64,000 nucleotides of DNA from Sediminibacterium magnilacihabitans (GTDB taxonomy: Bacteria; Bacteroidota; Bacteroidia; Chitinophagales; Chitinophagaceae): contig PVEQ01000001.1 in the NCBI GenBank assembly GCA_002973575.1, positions 310,001 to 374,000 of the forward strand, in the 5' to 3' direction. The first letter of the stretch is position 1; each line of letters starts with the position of its first letter. A program made the position numbers and the translations under genes. Of the stretch, positions 18,307 to 27,163 are shown in pieces. The notes under the pieces were generated by a model that saw nothing but the letters and a program-made list of their open reading frames with translations, did not search any database and was not told where the DNA came from.

Positions 18307-20712
18307 ATGAAAATTATATTTCTCCTGATCCTGGTATTTGGTATCACAAGCGCGGAAGCGCAGATCATATTAAAAGGGGTGGTAAAGGACGAACAAAATC
18401 AATCCTTACCGTCGGCCACTGTCCGGCTAAAGCGATTGCCGGATTCTTCAGCCTATAAAAATACCCAGACCGACACCGTCGGGCGTTTTAGCCTGAAAGA
18501 CCTCCAGCCGGGAAGTTACCAATTAACTGTAACATCAGTCGGTTACCAGTCTTTCGACCAGCAAATTTCAGCGGCGAATACGGACATCGAGTTGCGTATC
18601 CAGTTAAGGCCCGCGGTAAAAGATCTGAAAGAAATAGCTATTCGCTCAACTGTGTCGCTGGTTGAAAAACAGATCGATAAAACGGTGGTCAACGTCGGCC
18701 AGTCGCTCACGGCCACAGGCACCAATGCGCTGGAACTGTTGAAAAAGCTACCGGGCGTGCAGGTCGCGCCTGATGGCACAGTCACCCTAAATGGTCACGC
18801 AGGCGTAAGTGTGATCATCGACGGCAAGAACACGCATCTTTCCGTTGCTGATTTGGCCAGCCTGCTCGGTAATACGCCCTCATCTGATATCCAGAAAATA
18901 GAACTGATGATTAATCCTTCGGCCAAATACGATGCGGAGGGCACAGGCGGTATCATTAACCTCATTCATAAAAAGAATACCCAAAATGGTTGGAACGGTA
19001 GTTTTAACGGCAGCTTGGGTCAGGGCGTTTATGGGCGTTACAGCAGCAGCCTGGCCCTGAGCTATAAGAACGATCATTATAACCTGTATCTCAACAACAG
19101 TTACGGCTTTAATCAGACGTTGCTTTCAGGCACGGCCGTGGCCGATATTTTCAACGGCAATACGCTTTTGACCGAAAATCGTTCCGCCAACACCAGCAAG
19201 AATGCCAGCCGGACGTTCAACTCTACGGCAGGGATCGACCTGTACCTTTCTAAAAAGACCACGCTAACCGTTTCCGGCCGGGTCTCGGATCAAACCGCTG
19301 CCAACCGTGTGGGCTCGCTGCTGGATATTTTTGATGGCACTTTGCAGCAAACAGGGCGCCAGGATTTTACGGGTATTTATCGCGATAAGCCTTTTAATTA
19401 TACCGCCGGTCTTCAACTGCTCCACCAGATCGATACGGCAGGCAAGCAATGGTCAGCCGATCTCGATTATTCGGCCTACCGCTACCGTCCCGGTCAATAT
19501 AACACTACGCTCAACCAAGATGCCTCAGGTACTTTACTGAACACGCAGAACGTGTTTATTGACGAGGCGCGTACTTTGCAGGTTTTTGGGGCCAGGGCTG
19601 ATTATGTGCATCCGGTTAATGGGGGTAAAATAGAAACAGGCCTGAAATCGAGCTATGTGAAAACCAATAACAACAGTACCTATTATAATCAATTGGGTGG
19701 TCAAAATATACCTGAACCTGCGCTAAGTAACGAAAACATCAATACCGAAAACATCAATGCGGCCTATATCAACCTGAATAAACAATTCGGCAAATTGGCG
19801 GTACAAGTCGGTTTAAGGACAGAACAGACCAACCTGACCGGGCAGGAACTCCAGCAAAATGCGGCGATAGCTCAACATTACCTGACTTTGTTTCCCACTT
19901 TGTTCCTAAACGAGAAGCTGAATGAGGATCATTCACTGAACTTCCAGTTCGGGCGCAGGGTCAACAGGGCCGATTACCATGAATTGGTGCCATTTCGTCG
20001 ACCGCTTTCCACCACCCTTTATTTTCAGGGTAATCCGAATCTGCAACCCGACCTGAACTGGCATGCTGAATTTTCCTGGACCTGGAAACAAACGCTGTTC
20101 CTTACGGCTGCTTATGATATCGACCGCAATTATGTGCGAACTTTACCTTATCTGGATAGCAATAAGGTTACGGTTACCCGTATCCCGACCAATATACAAG
20201 GCGCGCGCTCCTGGAATTTTGTGGTCAGTTACCAGAAAGACCTTTGCAAATGGTTCACGACCAATACTTCGGTTACGCTGTATCAAAATTTGTTTACCGG
20301 CGACGCGAAAGGCTTCAGCCTGAATGACCCCGGCTTTGTAAGCTTTGACCTGGTGTCCAGTAACATTTTCCGGTTGAGCGACCGGCTATCGCTGGAAGCG
20401 GACGCTGAAAACGAATCGCGTCGACAGTTTGTCGGTTCGATTTATCCGTCCTATACCACCCTGGATTTGGCTTTAAAGCTGCAATTGCTGAACAAAAAAG
20501 CTTCGCTTACGCTTAACGGCAAAAACGTGTTGTACGACGTCCGGGACAGCGGCGGTGACCATTACCTCAACCTATTTCAAACCGGTCATACCAACACCTA
20601 CGCCGCCCGTGTGGTGATTGCCACTTTTACCTACCGCTTCGGCAGCAGCAAGCTTAACAGAACGCAAAGCCGTTCCGGTTCCCAAGAGGAACAGCAGCGT
20701 GCAGGAAATTAA
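18307..20712 (+). CDS. Outer-membrane beta-barrel protein with carboxypeptidase-like N-terminus (TonB-receptor-like)
   Basis: An 801-residue protein with a signal peptide (ends near AEAQ, residue 19), a carboxypeptidase-regulatory-like domain (~22-100, KGVVKDEQNQSLPSATVRL), a plug-like segment (~115-220, with LLKKLPGVQV and INPSAKYDAEGTGGIINLI) and a barrel of the OMP_b-brl_3 type to the end. These are TonB-dependent-receptor relatives without a SusD partner. The C-terminus carries a polar tail (SGSQEEQQRAGN) after the last aromatic strand, which is slightly unusual. It is divergent from the LytTR kinase operon and may be its target. The gene looks richer in G+C than the mobile element that follows. 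Substrate unknown. Confidence 0.85.
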   Translation: MKIIFLLILVFGITSAEAQIILKGVVKDEQNQSLPSATVRLKRLPDSSAYKNTQTDTVGRFSLKDLQPGSYQLTVTSVGYQSFDQQISAANTDIELRIQLRPAVKDLKEIAIRSTVSLVEKQIDKTVVNVGQSLTATGTNALELLKKLPGVQVAPDGTVTLNGHAGVSVIIDGKNTHLSVADLASLLGNTPSSDIQKIELMINPSAKYDAEGTGGIINLIHKKNTQNGWNGSFNGSLGQGVYGRYSSSLALSYKNDHYNLYLNNSYGFNQTLLSGTAVADIFNGNTLLTENRSANTSKNASRTFNSTAGIDLYLSKKTTLTVSGRVSDQTAANRVGSLLDIFDGTLQQTGRQDFTGIYRDKPFNYTAGLQLLHQIDTAGKQWSADLDYSAYRYRPGQYNTTLNQDASGTLLNTQNVFIDEARTLQVFGARADYVHPVNGGKIETGLKSSYVKTNNNSTYYNQLGGQNIPEPALSNENINTENINAAYINLNKQFGKLAVQVGLRTEQTNLTGQELQQNAAIAQHYLTLFPTLFLNEKLNEDHSLNFQFGRRVNRADYHELVPFRRPLSTTLYFQGNPNLQPDLNWHAEFSWTWKQTLFLTAAYDIDRNYVRTLPYLDSNKVTVTRIPTNIQGARSWNFVVSYQKDLCKWFTTNTSVTLYQNLFTGDAKGFSLNDPGFVSFDLVSSNIFRLSDRLSLEADAENESRRQFVGSIYPSYTTLDLALKLQLLNKKASLTLNGKNVLYDVRDSGGDHYLNLFQTGHTNTYAARVVIATFTYRFGSSKLNRTQSRSGSQEEQQRAGN

Positions 20713-20830
20713 TGGGTTTCTATCTTATTCATTACTACAAGCTACCTCCTTCCATAGCGCATGCTTAATTTGAAAAATATTTGCTAAAAAATTACTATCA
20801 CAAGTTTTTGAAAAAAGAAAAACAGCGATC

Positions 20831-21403
20831 TCAGTCTGTGGCTAAAGCAGCTACCAATTCCTGAATGTCAGCTTTGATACGCTGGTAATTGCTCAATATT
20901 TCATTCGTGCTGACATTTCTCACCTCGGGTATCGCCTCGTGGTCATTTTGTATCCGGCAATGAAAGGTTTTGAGGCTGATCGGTGTTGTAGGATCATCTG
21001 CCACCATCCCAACAAATTCACCTGAAGACAGGCAGGATACTGTAGAGGCCGGAACGGTATAACCCAGTTGCGTGGAGCGACTAAATGAGGTATCAGTCGC
21101 ATTTACCGACAGGTTTTCTTTGATTTGGTTAATATTACCAAACCGCTCGGATAACTGCTTAGCCATATCGCCAGTTACCTGACCGCATATCACGTTACCC
21201 GGAATATTGATAATGACCTCTGCCTGTTGCTGTCCATAGTCCTTTTTTAATTAGTTGTTATCCTGAACGACAATGGTCACGCAACCTTGTTGGAACGGGC
21301 GGTAGCGACGACTGTCAATACCATGTACGTAGACTGTGGCGAACTCGTCCAAAACAAAGCTACAAGGGAGCTAATTCTTCTGATTGACGGTTTTGCTAAT
21401 GCG
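20831..21403 (-). pseudogene. Remnant of a TraG/TraD coupling protein (C-terminal third)
   Basis: The last 120 codons are open and match the C-terminus of the intact coupling protein at 28986-30947 (shared blocks: SERFG, TDTS, SSGEFVG, HCRIQNDHE versus HSEIINDHE). Upstream on the minus strand the same frame continues through two stops (about 21252 and 21381) with clear homology: SFVLDEFATVY corresponds to the Walker B region LVFDEFPTIY, and LKKDYGQQQAEVIINI to LKKDYGREQADVIVNI. Homology fades at ~21400, where a serine-recombinase remnant begins on the other strand. This is a decayed duplicate from an older mobile element, not a working gene. Confidence 0.85.
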
Positions 21404-22026
21404 GTTTACACTATTACTATAAATGTAATAAGACTACCCACCTTAATTTGAGTGTAACAAAGGCTCATGACCAACTTCGTCAGGTGTTTGGTTTAATGAG
21501 TGTACCTGATAAAGCAATAAAGATTATTAGAAATAGCGCCGACCGAATCTTTGAGAATAAGGTAGTGGAAGACAAAAGATTGCTGGAAGACAAGAAAAAG
21601 GAACTTGCTTTAGAAGAAGCAAAATTATTTTCAATTGAAGAGAAGTGGATTACAAACAAAATAACGCAGGATACATACGACAGATGGTTTAACTCGATTA
21701 ACAATACAAGAATATCGCTACGCGCCTGTATTGAACGTTTAAGTGGCGATCAGGATAGAACGTATAAAATTCTTCAAAACAACCTGGGCAAACTTTCAGA
21801 CCTTGAATTTGTGTTTAACAATACCAATACGCTCGAAAAACAAGAGTTCGTTAAGTTGGGGTTCGAGCAAAATCTTTACTATCAGGATGGGGTATATCGA
21901 ACCCCAACAATGATAGATTTACTTGCTCACAACTCTTATATAATGAAGGAGAAACGGCTACTCATATATGAAAAAAAGCGGGAGAATTTTTCAATTCCCC
22001 CGCTCAGCGGACTGGACGGGACTTAA
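21400..22026 (+). pseudogene. Truncated large serine recombinase (zinc ribbon and C-terminal coiled coil only)
   Basis: The frame opens at 21400 with CGLHYYYKCN, which looks like the end of the recombinase zinc ribbon (YYKC), followed by HLNLSVTKAHDQLRQVF and a long helical region, the usual C-terminal part of large serine recombinases in this phylum. The catalytic resolvase domain is missing and an in-frame TAA sits just upstream (21397-21399). A TTG at 21448 could start a 192-residue peptide, but without the catalytic serine it cannot recombine DNA. It is truncated at the same point as the TraG remnant. Confidence 0.75.
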
Positions 22027-22140
22027 GACCATCAAATCCGCTGTTTATAACTTTACGTCTCTTTATTTATCTTAACTGAAAATGCTGGTTCTTAAACATT
22101 TATAAACAACTCGGCATTTTCTTCAGTTCTACCTTTATAC

Positions 22141-22180
22141 AACTTGGTTCATTTTTAATAGACCTAAAATCGACCAAGTT
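22141..22180. promoter_or_regulatory. Inverted repeat at the integrase start
   Basis: AACTTGGT (22141-22148) and ACCAAGTT (22173-22180) form a perfect 8-base dyad ending right at the integrase ATG. It could be an operator, an RNA hairpin that hides the start, or an arm-type integrase site. Upstream, GAAAATGC (22079 region) and GCATTTTC form another dyad. Confidence 0.4.
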
Positions 22181-23476
22181 ATGCGACATCCCATCAAGCT
22201 CATTTCCCGAGGTACAAAGGTAGGGAAAAATGGATTGGCTCCAATAAGTTTACAGTATTGTTTTTCTTCAGAAAAACGGGTTGTGTTAAGTACTGGAATT
22301 AGTATCCCTCCGCAATATTGGAACAGGAAAACAAATCGAATATCCAAAGATATTCCTGTAGAGTACGGCAACCTTCATGAACTGGAGACAGTTCTTACGC
22401 AAAAACTCCGCAAAGCCGAAGACATGATAAGCTATGCGCTCACAGATAAGAAGGTATGCCCCGTAAAATTTCTTAAGGAAAACTTTCACCGCGATAACAG
22501 TAAATGGGCATTTAGACAGATGGGTGATGAAAAAGATTCATTGAATGTTTTTAAGCATATTGATGACTATGCAATTTCAAAAAAAAGTTCTGTAAAATCT
22601 TGTACTATCAATGTAATTAATGCTATGAAGGCGCATCTTAAACTCTTTGAAGAATACAGGGGTGAGGCTATTACGTTTGATTCTTTTGATGCTACTTTTT
22701 ATGAAGAATTTGTTTCTTTTCTTACTTATGAAGTACTGCAGGTTCGTCGAAAGGAAGCAATAAAAGGGTTAAAGACAAACACAGTTGGAAAAACCATCAA
22801 ACACTTAAAATCTTTTTTGCGTGACAGAATCCGTAAAAAAATTATTCCCATCATGGATTTAAGTTTCTTTAAAGTGATGGATGAAGAAGTTGATGCAGTG
22901 TATTTAAGTTGGAAAGAACTTTCGACAGTTTATCGTCTTGATTTAACTGCGCAACCGCAATTAGAAAAGTACCGTGATTTATTTATACTCGGTTGCCTTA
23001 CAGGATTCCGCTTTAGTGATTATACCGATATAAAACCAGAAGAAGTTAGAGATGGAATGTTATATGTCACACAGACCAAAACAATTTCTACTGTAATTGT
23101 TCCACTCAAGAAAGATGCAAGGCATATACTCATTGATAAATACAATATGCAAATGCCGCAGGTGAGCAATGTAAATTTTAACAACTACATCAAAGTGGTT
23201 GCTAAACTGGCAGGCATTAATGAACTGGTAAAAATCACGCATAAGAAAGGCAACCAGATCGTGGAGGAAATTAGGCCCAAGTATGCCTGGGTTACCAGCC
23301 ATACTTGTCGTCGGAGTTTTTGCACCAATGAATTTTTGGATGGTACGCCCACTAACCTTATTATGGCCATCAGCGGACACAAAACTGAAAAGGCCTTTCG
23401 CCGGTACATCAAAGCCGATCAGGTACAAAAAGCTTACATGATTAAAAGAATATGGGAGAACCGGCCCGGTTTATAA
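22181..23476 (+). CDS. Tyrosine site-specific integrase
   Basis: A 431-residue phage-integrase-family recombinase that would insert and excise the mobile element. It has an N-terminal arm-binding domain (~1-95, with SSEKRVVLSTGI), a core-binding SAM-like domain (~110-215) and a catalytic domain with Arg277 in TGFRFSD, His374 and Arg377 in SHTCRRSF, His400 in SGHK and nucleophile Tyr409 in RRYIKAD. All key residues are present. Length and layout match Bacteroidetes element integrases. Its start codon abuts the inverted repeat described above. The target site is unknown; no tRNA gene is seen nearby. Confidence 0.93.
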   Translation: MRHPIKLISRGTKVGKNGLAPISLQYCFSSEKRVVLSTGISIPPQYWNRKTNRISKDIPVEYGNLHELETVLTQKLRKAEDMISYALTDKKVCPVKFLKENFHRDNSKWAFRQMGDEKDSLNVFKHIDDYAISKKSSVKSCTINVINAMKAHLKLFEEYRGEAITFDSFDATFYEEFVSFLTYEVLQVRRKEAIKGLKTNTVGKTIKHLKSFLRDRIRKKIIPIMDLSFFKVMDEEVDAVYLSWKELSTVYRLDLTAQPQLEKYRDLFILGCLTGFRFSDYTDIKPEEVRDGMLYVTQTKTISTVIVPLKKDARHILIDKYNMQMPQVSNVNFNNYIKVVAKLAGINELVKITHKKGNQIVEEIRPKYAWVTSHTCRRSFCTNEFLDGTPTNLIMAISGHKTEKAFRRYIKADQVQKAYMIKRIWENRPGL

Positions 23477-23493
23477 ACCCAAAACGATACAGC

Positions 23494-24594
23494 ATGAATA
23501 ACGTGAACAGTTTGGAGCAGTTAACAGCTATCATTCAGCAGACAAACACCTATTTTTTAAATAGGGTGCAGCAGCAAGTAAACACGGCACTGACCATCCG
23601 AAACTGGCTGATCGGGTTCTATATTGTGGAATACGAGCAAAACGGGGGCGACCGGGCTAGGTATGGCACCAGCTTACTCAAGGCATTGGCCAAAAGGCTA
23701 TTGGAGAAGGGTATCAAATCCCTGCAGGAACGGAACCTATATCTGTGCCGGGATTTTTATGCTGCTTATCCTCAAATTTTGCAGTCAGCATCTGCAAAAT
23801 CTTATATTATTGATTTTCAATTATTTGAAAAATTGCAGACTCCATCTGCAAAATTCTCTCAACCCGGAGGCGACGAAAATACCAGTCGCCTGATAACCTA
23901 TCTTAGCTTCTCGCATTTCATTGAGCTATTAAAAGCCGATTCAGGGGCTAAACGGCGGTTTTATGAGGAGCAAGCGATTGAAAATAACTGGCCTGTAAAG
24001 GAGCTAAAACGGGCTATTGACAGTCTGTTATACGAAAGAACCGGATTAAGCCAGGATAAAAATGCCACCCTTCAAGATTTCAGAAAAAACACTGGCCATT
24101 TCCCCGAATCTGTTTTCAGGAATACCTACCTGCTTGAGTTTTTGGGACTTGAGGAAAAAACCACCTACTCTGAAAGCGACCTAGAGCAACGCATTATCAC
24201 CAACCTGCAGCACTTTTTGCTCGAACTTGGCCGGGGCTTTTGTTTTGAGCATCGACAGCGCCGTATTACGTTTGGCAACAAACATTACCGGATTGACCTG
24301 GTGTTTTATCACCGCTTATTGAAATGCCATGTACTGCTTGATTTAAAAATTGGCGAATTTGACCATGCCGATGCTGGACAAATGAATATGTATCTGAACT
24401 ACTATAAAGAAAATGAAAGCCACAACGGCGATAATCCACCAGTTGGCATTATACTGTGTAGCGGTAAAAATGAAGCATTGGTGAAGTATGCTACTACAGG
24501 GTTACCTCATCAGGTATTTGTAAGCAAATATTTAGTGAATTTGCCGAGTGAAAAGGAGTTGCAACAAATTGTTGATGAAGAAAAAACAAAGTGA
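23494..24594 (+). CDS. DUF1016/YhcG-type PD-(D/E)xK nuclease-domain protein
   Basis: A 366-residue YhcG-family protein: DUF1016 N-terminal helical domain (~1-160, with IRNWLIGFYIVEYEQNG) and C-terminal PD-(D/E)xK domain (RIDLVFYH then HVLLDLKIGEF and GQMNMYLNYY). Members are associated with mobile elements and nuclease or chaperone-like roles near restriction systems; the function is not well settled. The frame is open from an ATG at 23452, which would overlap the integrase by 25 bases; the ATG at 23494, 18 bases after the integrase stop, gives the usual N-terminus and is preferred. Tandem QSASAKS/QTPSAKF-like copies occur in the linker (~100-130). Convergent with the E1-JAB gene. Confidence 0.85.
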   Translation: MNNVNSLEQLTAIIQQTNTYFLNRVQQQVNTALTIRNWLIGFYIVEYEQNGGDRARYGTSLLKALAKRLLEKGIKSLQERNLYLCRDFYAAYPQILQSASAKSYIIDFQLFEKLQTPSAKFSQPGGDENTSRLITYLSFSHFIELLKADSGAKRRFYEEQAIENNWPVKELKRAIDSLLYERTGLSQDKNATLQDFRKNTGHFPESVFRNTYLLEFLGLEEKTTYSESDLEQRIITNLQHFLLELGRGFCFEHRQRRITFGNKHYRIDLVFYHRLLKCHVLLDLKIGEFDHADAGQMNMYLNYYKENESHNGDNPPVGIILCSGKNEALVKYATTGLPHQVFVSKYLVNLPSEKELQQIVDEEKTK

Positions 24595-24611
24595 TTTGTT
24601 TATATGTTAGT

Positions 24612-26129
24612 TCAACGGTTGAGTAGGCTCTTAAAATACTTTTTTATCACTAAGAAAATCGATTTCTTGTGTTGAACATCATTTACTATGTTAGAAAGAA
24701 TTTCTTTACTTCTAAGGGATCTTGCCGCAACAGCAACTGCATGTTCGCCATACACAGTTACATTAGCAAAATCACCTTTGCCGATAACTGATTGAAAGAA
24801 ACAATTTTCATGACACTCTTTATTACTATCAACATCCATTGAACCTAACACAAAATGATAAAGTTGCTGACCAACATCGCTTACACCAGATGGAGCGATA
24901 AAAAGTGTCAGCATTTGCAGTACCTCCATCGAAGCCAGATGGGAACTGAAAGCAAATACATTTTCATGAGCATCCAGGAACTTGGATTTATCTAACCCCT
25001 TGATGTAATCTGGATCGTCCAACTTACCGCTTATTTCCAGTACTGCATTTTCAGTTTTGTATTGACCTAAGCATTCAAGGCAAGCTCTTTTGTATCCTAC
25101 TGTTTGTGCTTTCCAGTCGGCACCAATAATATTAGTGTTTCTCTTATTGGTACGAACCAATATACCACCATCAATAACTGGTATTAAATGAGCATAAGAA
25201 ATAAAATTGAGTACTTGCCGGGGCCAGGGTCTGTCCACGCAGCTGAATAGAATGTCACAGTCTAATGCTGTATTATAGCCCGGCTTTTCGCAGATACTGT
25301 ATTCACAAGTAGTAATTTTTATTTTGGGAGCTGTTGCACTTTTGCGTATTCCATCTGTCACAGCTAACACCTTGGCTCTGCCAATATCGTCTTTAAAAAC
25401 ATTGGTAAGGCGGTCAAGATTTTTCTCTTCAACCGCATCAAAATCAATAAGTGTAAAATTTGAAATTCCGGTTCTAGCCAATATCTCCGCAACAACGCTT
25501 CCTACACTTCCTAAACCCACTATCCCAATTTTTAAGCGGGATAAATCTTCCTGTGTTTTATTACCCCATGCAGAGATTGTCCGCAATTGTTTTTCAGAAT
25601 CAAAAATAGCAGGTAGTAAAGCATCGTTATAGGTAATACTCAGTTTTCTTCCAACTACCCGTACAGTTTCACACCAGTTACAACTGTATCTTCTTTTCTC
25701 ATTCTCATTTTTTGTCCAAAACCTTCCACTCCACGCACCATCTGTTCCCAATGTTAATCCTAATAATGGCAAGCCGGTAAGTCCCATTACTGAAGGAGAC
25801 ATTCTTGTTTCAGCTACTACATCATCGTCACTCATTCCCTGCCAGCCGGATGAAGGGTGAGAATGTAAAAAGGCAATACCTTCTTTTCTTTCAGCAGCTA
25901 TCTTTAATACCCGTTCAAAATAATGCGGTAAAAAGCCAACGTTGCCATGTACGTTTCTTTCATCTTCTTCTGGTAAAATTATTTGTGACAATATTCCTGT
26001 ACTCCTATTGAGCCCACTGCTGGGTATATAGGTTGCGAAACACAAATCTTCTTGTTCATCTTCCCGAATAAGATGAGCAAAAAGCTGTTGATGAATTTCA
26101 TCGGTTATTACCACGCTAAATGTCTTCAT
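24612..26129 (-). CDS. JAB/MPN protease fused to E1-like ThiF adenylyltransferase
   Basis: A 505-residue fusion combining the activating and the deconjugating steps of a ubiquitin-like pathway. The N-terminal JAB domain (~1-155) has a full JAMM zinc site: His89 and His91 in HSHP, Ser100 and Asp103 in SDDD. The ThiF/E1 domain (~190-505) has the nucleotide motif GLGSVG (205-210), the acidic loop IDFDAVEEKNLDR (229-240) and cysteines Cys297 (FSCVDR) and Cys350/Cys353 (ACLEC), candidates for thioester or zinc roles. The stop overlaps nothing, but the start overlaps the E2-like gene's stop by 4 bases. Such JAB-E1 fusions with E2-like and multi-ubiquitin genes are known as bacterial ubiquitin-like systems. 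Targets are unknown. Confidence 0.9.
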   Translation of the reverse strand: MKTFSVVITDEIHQQLFAHLIREDEQEDLCFATYIPSSGLNRSTGILSQIILPEEDERNVHGNVGFLPHYFERVLKIAAERKEGIAFLHSHPSSGWQGMSDDDVVAETRMSPSVMGLTGLPLLGLTLGTDGAWSGRFWTKNENEKRRYSCNWCETVRVVGRKLSITYNDALLPAIFDSEKQLRTISAWGNKTQEDLSRLKIGIVGLGSVGSVVAEILARTGISNFTLIDFDAVEEKNLDRLTNVFKDDIGRAKVLAVTDGIRKSATAPKIKITTCEYSICEKPGYNTALDCDILFSCVDRPWPRQVLNFISYAHLIPVIDGGILVRTNKRNTNIIGADWKAQTVGYKRACLECLGQYKTENAVLEISGKLDDPDYIKGLDKSKFLDAHENVFAFSSHLASMEVLQMLTLFIAPSGVSDVGQQLYHFVLGSMDVDSNKECHENCFFQSVIGKGDFANVTVYGEHAVAVAARSLRSKEILSNIVNDVQHKKSIFLVIKKYFKSLLNR

Positions 26130-26494
26130 AAAATAGTTGCAAATAAATTTCTGATGTGTGCCAGATAAGTTTTTACCGTTTTATCAGTTCTGTTCCATTC
26201 ATTGTTGAATGGCCTGCTCCAATACTGCCAATCAGCACCCAGGGGGCTGTTATGAATTGCACCGAATGGATGTACCCCGCCACCACCTGTTATAGGTAAG
26301 AGATGGGGTTTGAAATGAGGGCCTGGCGGAGCATTCATTGGAAAACTATCAAGTACCTGTAAACCCATCCAAACATTCTGCCCAGTGAATTTGCCCACCA
26401 GTATTTCGTATTCAAATGATACAAAACCAGGCGCAGGTTCATGCACTGTATAGCCAAGAGCCTGCAATTGATTGATGAAGTCTAATTTTGCCAT
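26126..26494 (-). CDS. E2-like protein (prokaryotic E2 family E type) lacking cysteine
   Basis: A 122-residue protein between the ubiquitin-like gene and the E1-JAB gene. Its size, position and motif run (GFVSFEYEILVGKFTG, LDSFPMNAPPGPHFKP, HPFGAIHNSPLG, WQYWSRPFNNEW) match the prokaryotic E2 family E type. There is no cysteine anywhere, so it cannot form the usual E2 thioester; conserved histidines (His65, His69, His80, His86 region) may serve instead or the protein may be a non-catalytic scaffold. ATGA overlap with the E1-JAB gene; 10 bases follow the ubiquitin-like gene. The family call is from memory of this gene neighbourhood. Confidence 0.75.
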   Translation of the reverse strand: MAKLDFINQLQALGYTVHEPAPGFVSFEYEILVGKFTGQNVWMGLQVLDSFPMNAPPGPHFKPHLLPITGGGGVHPFGAIHNSPLGADWQYWSRPFNNEWNRTDKTVKTYLAHIRNLFATIL

Positions 26495-26504
26495 AAGCTA
26501 AAAT

Positions 26505-27053
26505 TTAAGATACATTGGTTTCGCCTCTGAATGCAGAAATGAATTTTACTGCCGGGCATACCATTTTCAATGGTGTATTTGGGCTGTCTTTAAGAGAAGT
26601 TTGGCTGCCATCCGGGTTAATTCTCACTAAATAATAATCAGCCACAGGCGTCAATCCTGCTGCTTCAAGCATCTGGTTGGGAGTAAGTTCCTTTTGGTCG
26701 GTTGTTTCAGGTTCGTTGTCCACGAAATAATTAAACACTTCTGTAGGTTTCACTACAAAGTGTTCAACACCGCCTTTTGCCAAATCAACCTTCTCTGTGG
26801 GGTCAATTTTTTCAAAGTCGCAGTCCTTTAGTTTCTGATACAGCCAGAAGCACTCTATCGGTGTGATACCGGCCTTTTCCATCAGTTCCCTGCCTGTAAC
26901 AACATGGTGGTCAAAGATGAAGTAATGACTGCCAATCTTTACCTTATACTTTTTACCAATCGGAGGCTTTTTGCCTTCCTTTGTAAAAGCCTCTACATCA
27001 ATGATGTCATCGTGGGGATCATGCCCCTCTAAGATTTCTGTTTCTTTTTCCAT
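26505..27053 (-). CDS. Multi-ubiquitin-domain protein (two ubiquitin-like folds)
   Basis: A 182-residue protein with an acidic N-terminal leader and two related beta-grasp segments: ~35-101 (KYKVKIGSHYFIFD, TGRELMEKAGI) and ~107-175 (FNYFVDNEPET, LTPNQMLEAAGL). The shared GRELM-EKAGITP/NQMLEAAGLTP helix is the recurrent part of the Multi_ubiq family. The tail ends FRGETNVS and has no terminal Gly-Gly, so maturation by the JAB domain or non-covalent use is possible. It is the first gene of a three-gene operon with the E2-like and E1-JAB genes and is divergent from a sigma-like gene 110 bases away. Confidence 0.82.
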   Translation of the reverse strand: MEKETEILEGHDPHDDIIDVEAFTKEGKKPPIGKKYKVKIGSHYFIFDHHVVTGRELMEKAGITPIECFWLYQKLKDCDFEKIDPTEKVDLAKGGVEHFVVKPTEVFNYFVDNEPETTDQKELTPNQMLEAAGLTPVADYYLVRINPDGSQTSLKDSPNTPLKMVCPAVKFISAFRGETNVS

Positions 27054-27163
27054 TTTATATAAAATTTGATTATACCAGATATATGTTGGCGAAGAGCTTT
27101 TTTTTGCAGGTAGCCGTAAAAAAAACTATTTTAACACCATATACTAATATGAACTGGAGATAA
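27054..27163. promoter_or_regulatory. Divergent promoter region between the two halves of the ubiquitin-like locus
   Basis: This 110-base A/T-rich gap must hold promoters for both the ubiquitin-like operon (minus) and the sigma-like/ImmA operon (plus). The plus gene has a GGAG-type element just before its ATG. A run of eight Ts at 27100-27107 and A-runs around 27117-27124 are the only notable features. No clean consensus promoter was seen. Confidence 0.35.

Noticed and set aside
18132..18458. A 108-codon plus-strand frame overlapping the start of the barrel gene
   Set aside because: The barrel gene with its signal peptide starts at 18307 in another frame, and the overlap explains the open stretch.
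23770..23860. Short near-repeat of a SASAK/SPSAK-type segment in the DUF1016 gene as a phase-variable repeat
   Set aside because: Only two imperfect copies; they keep the frame and are part of the linker, with no sign of slippage.
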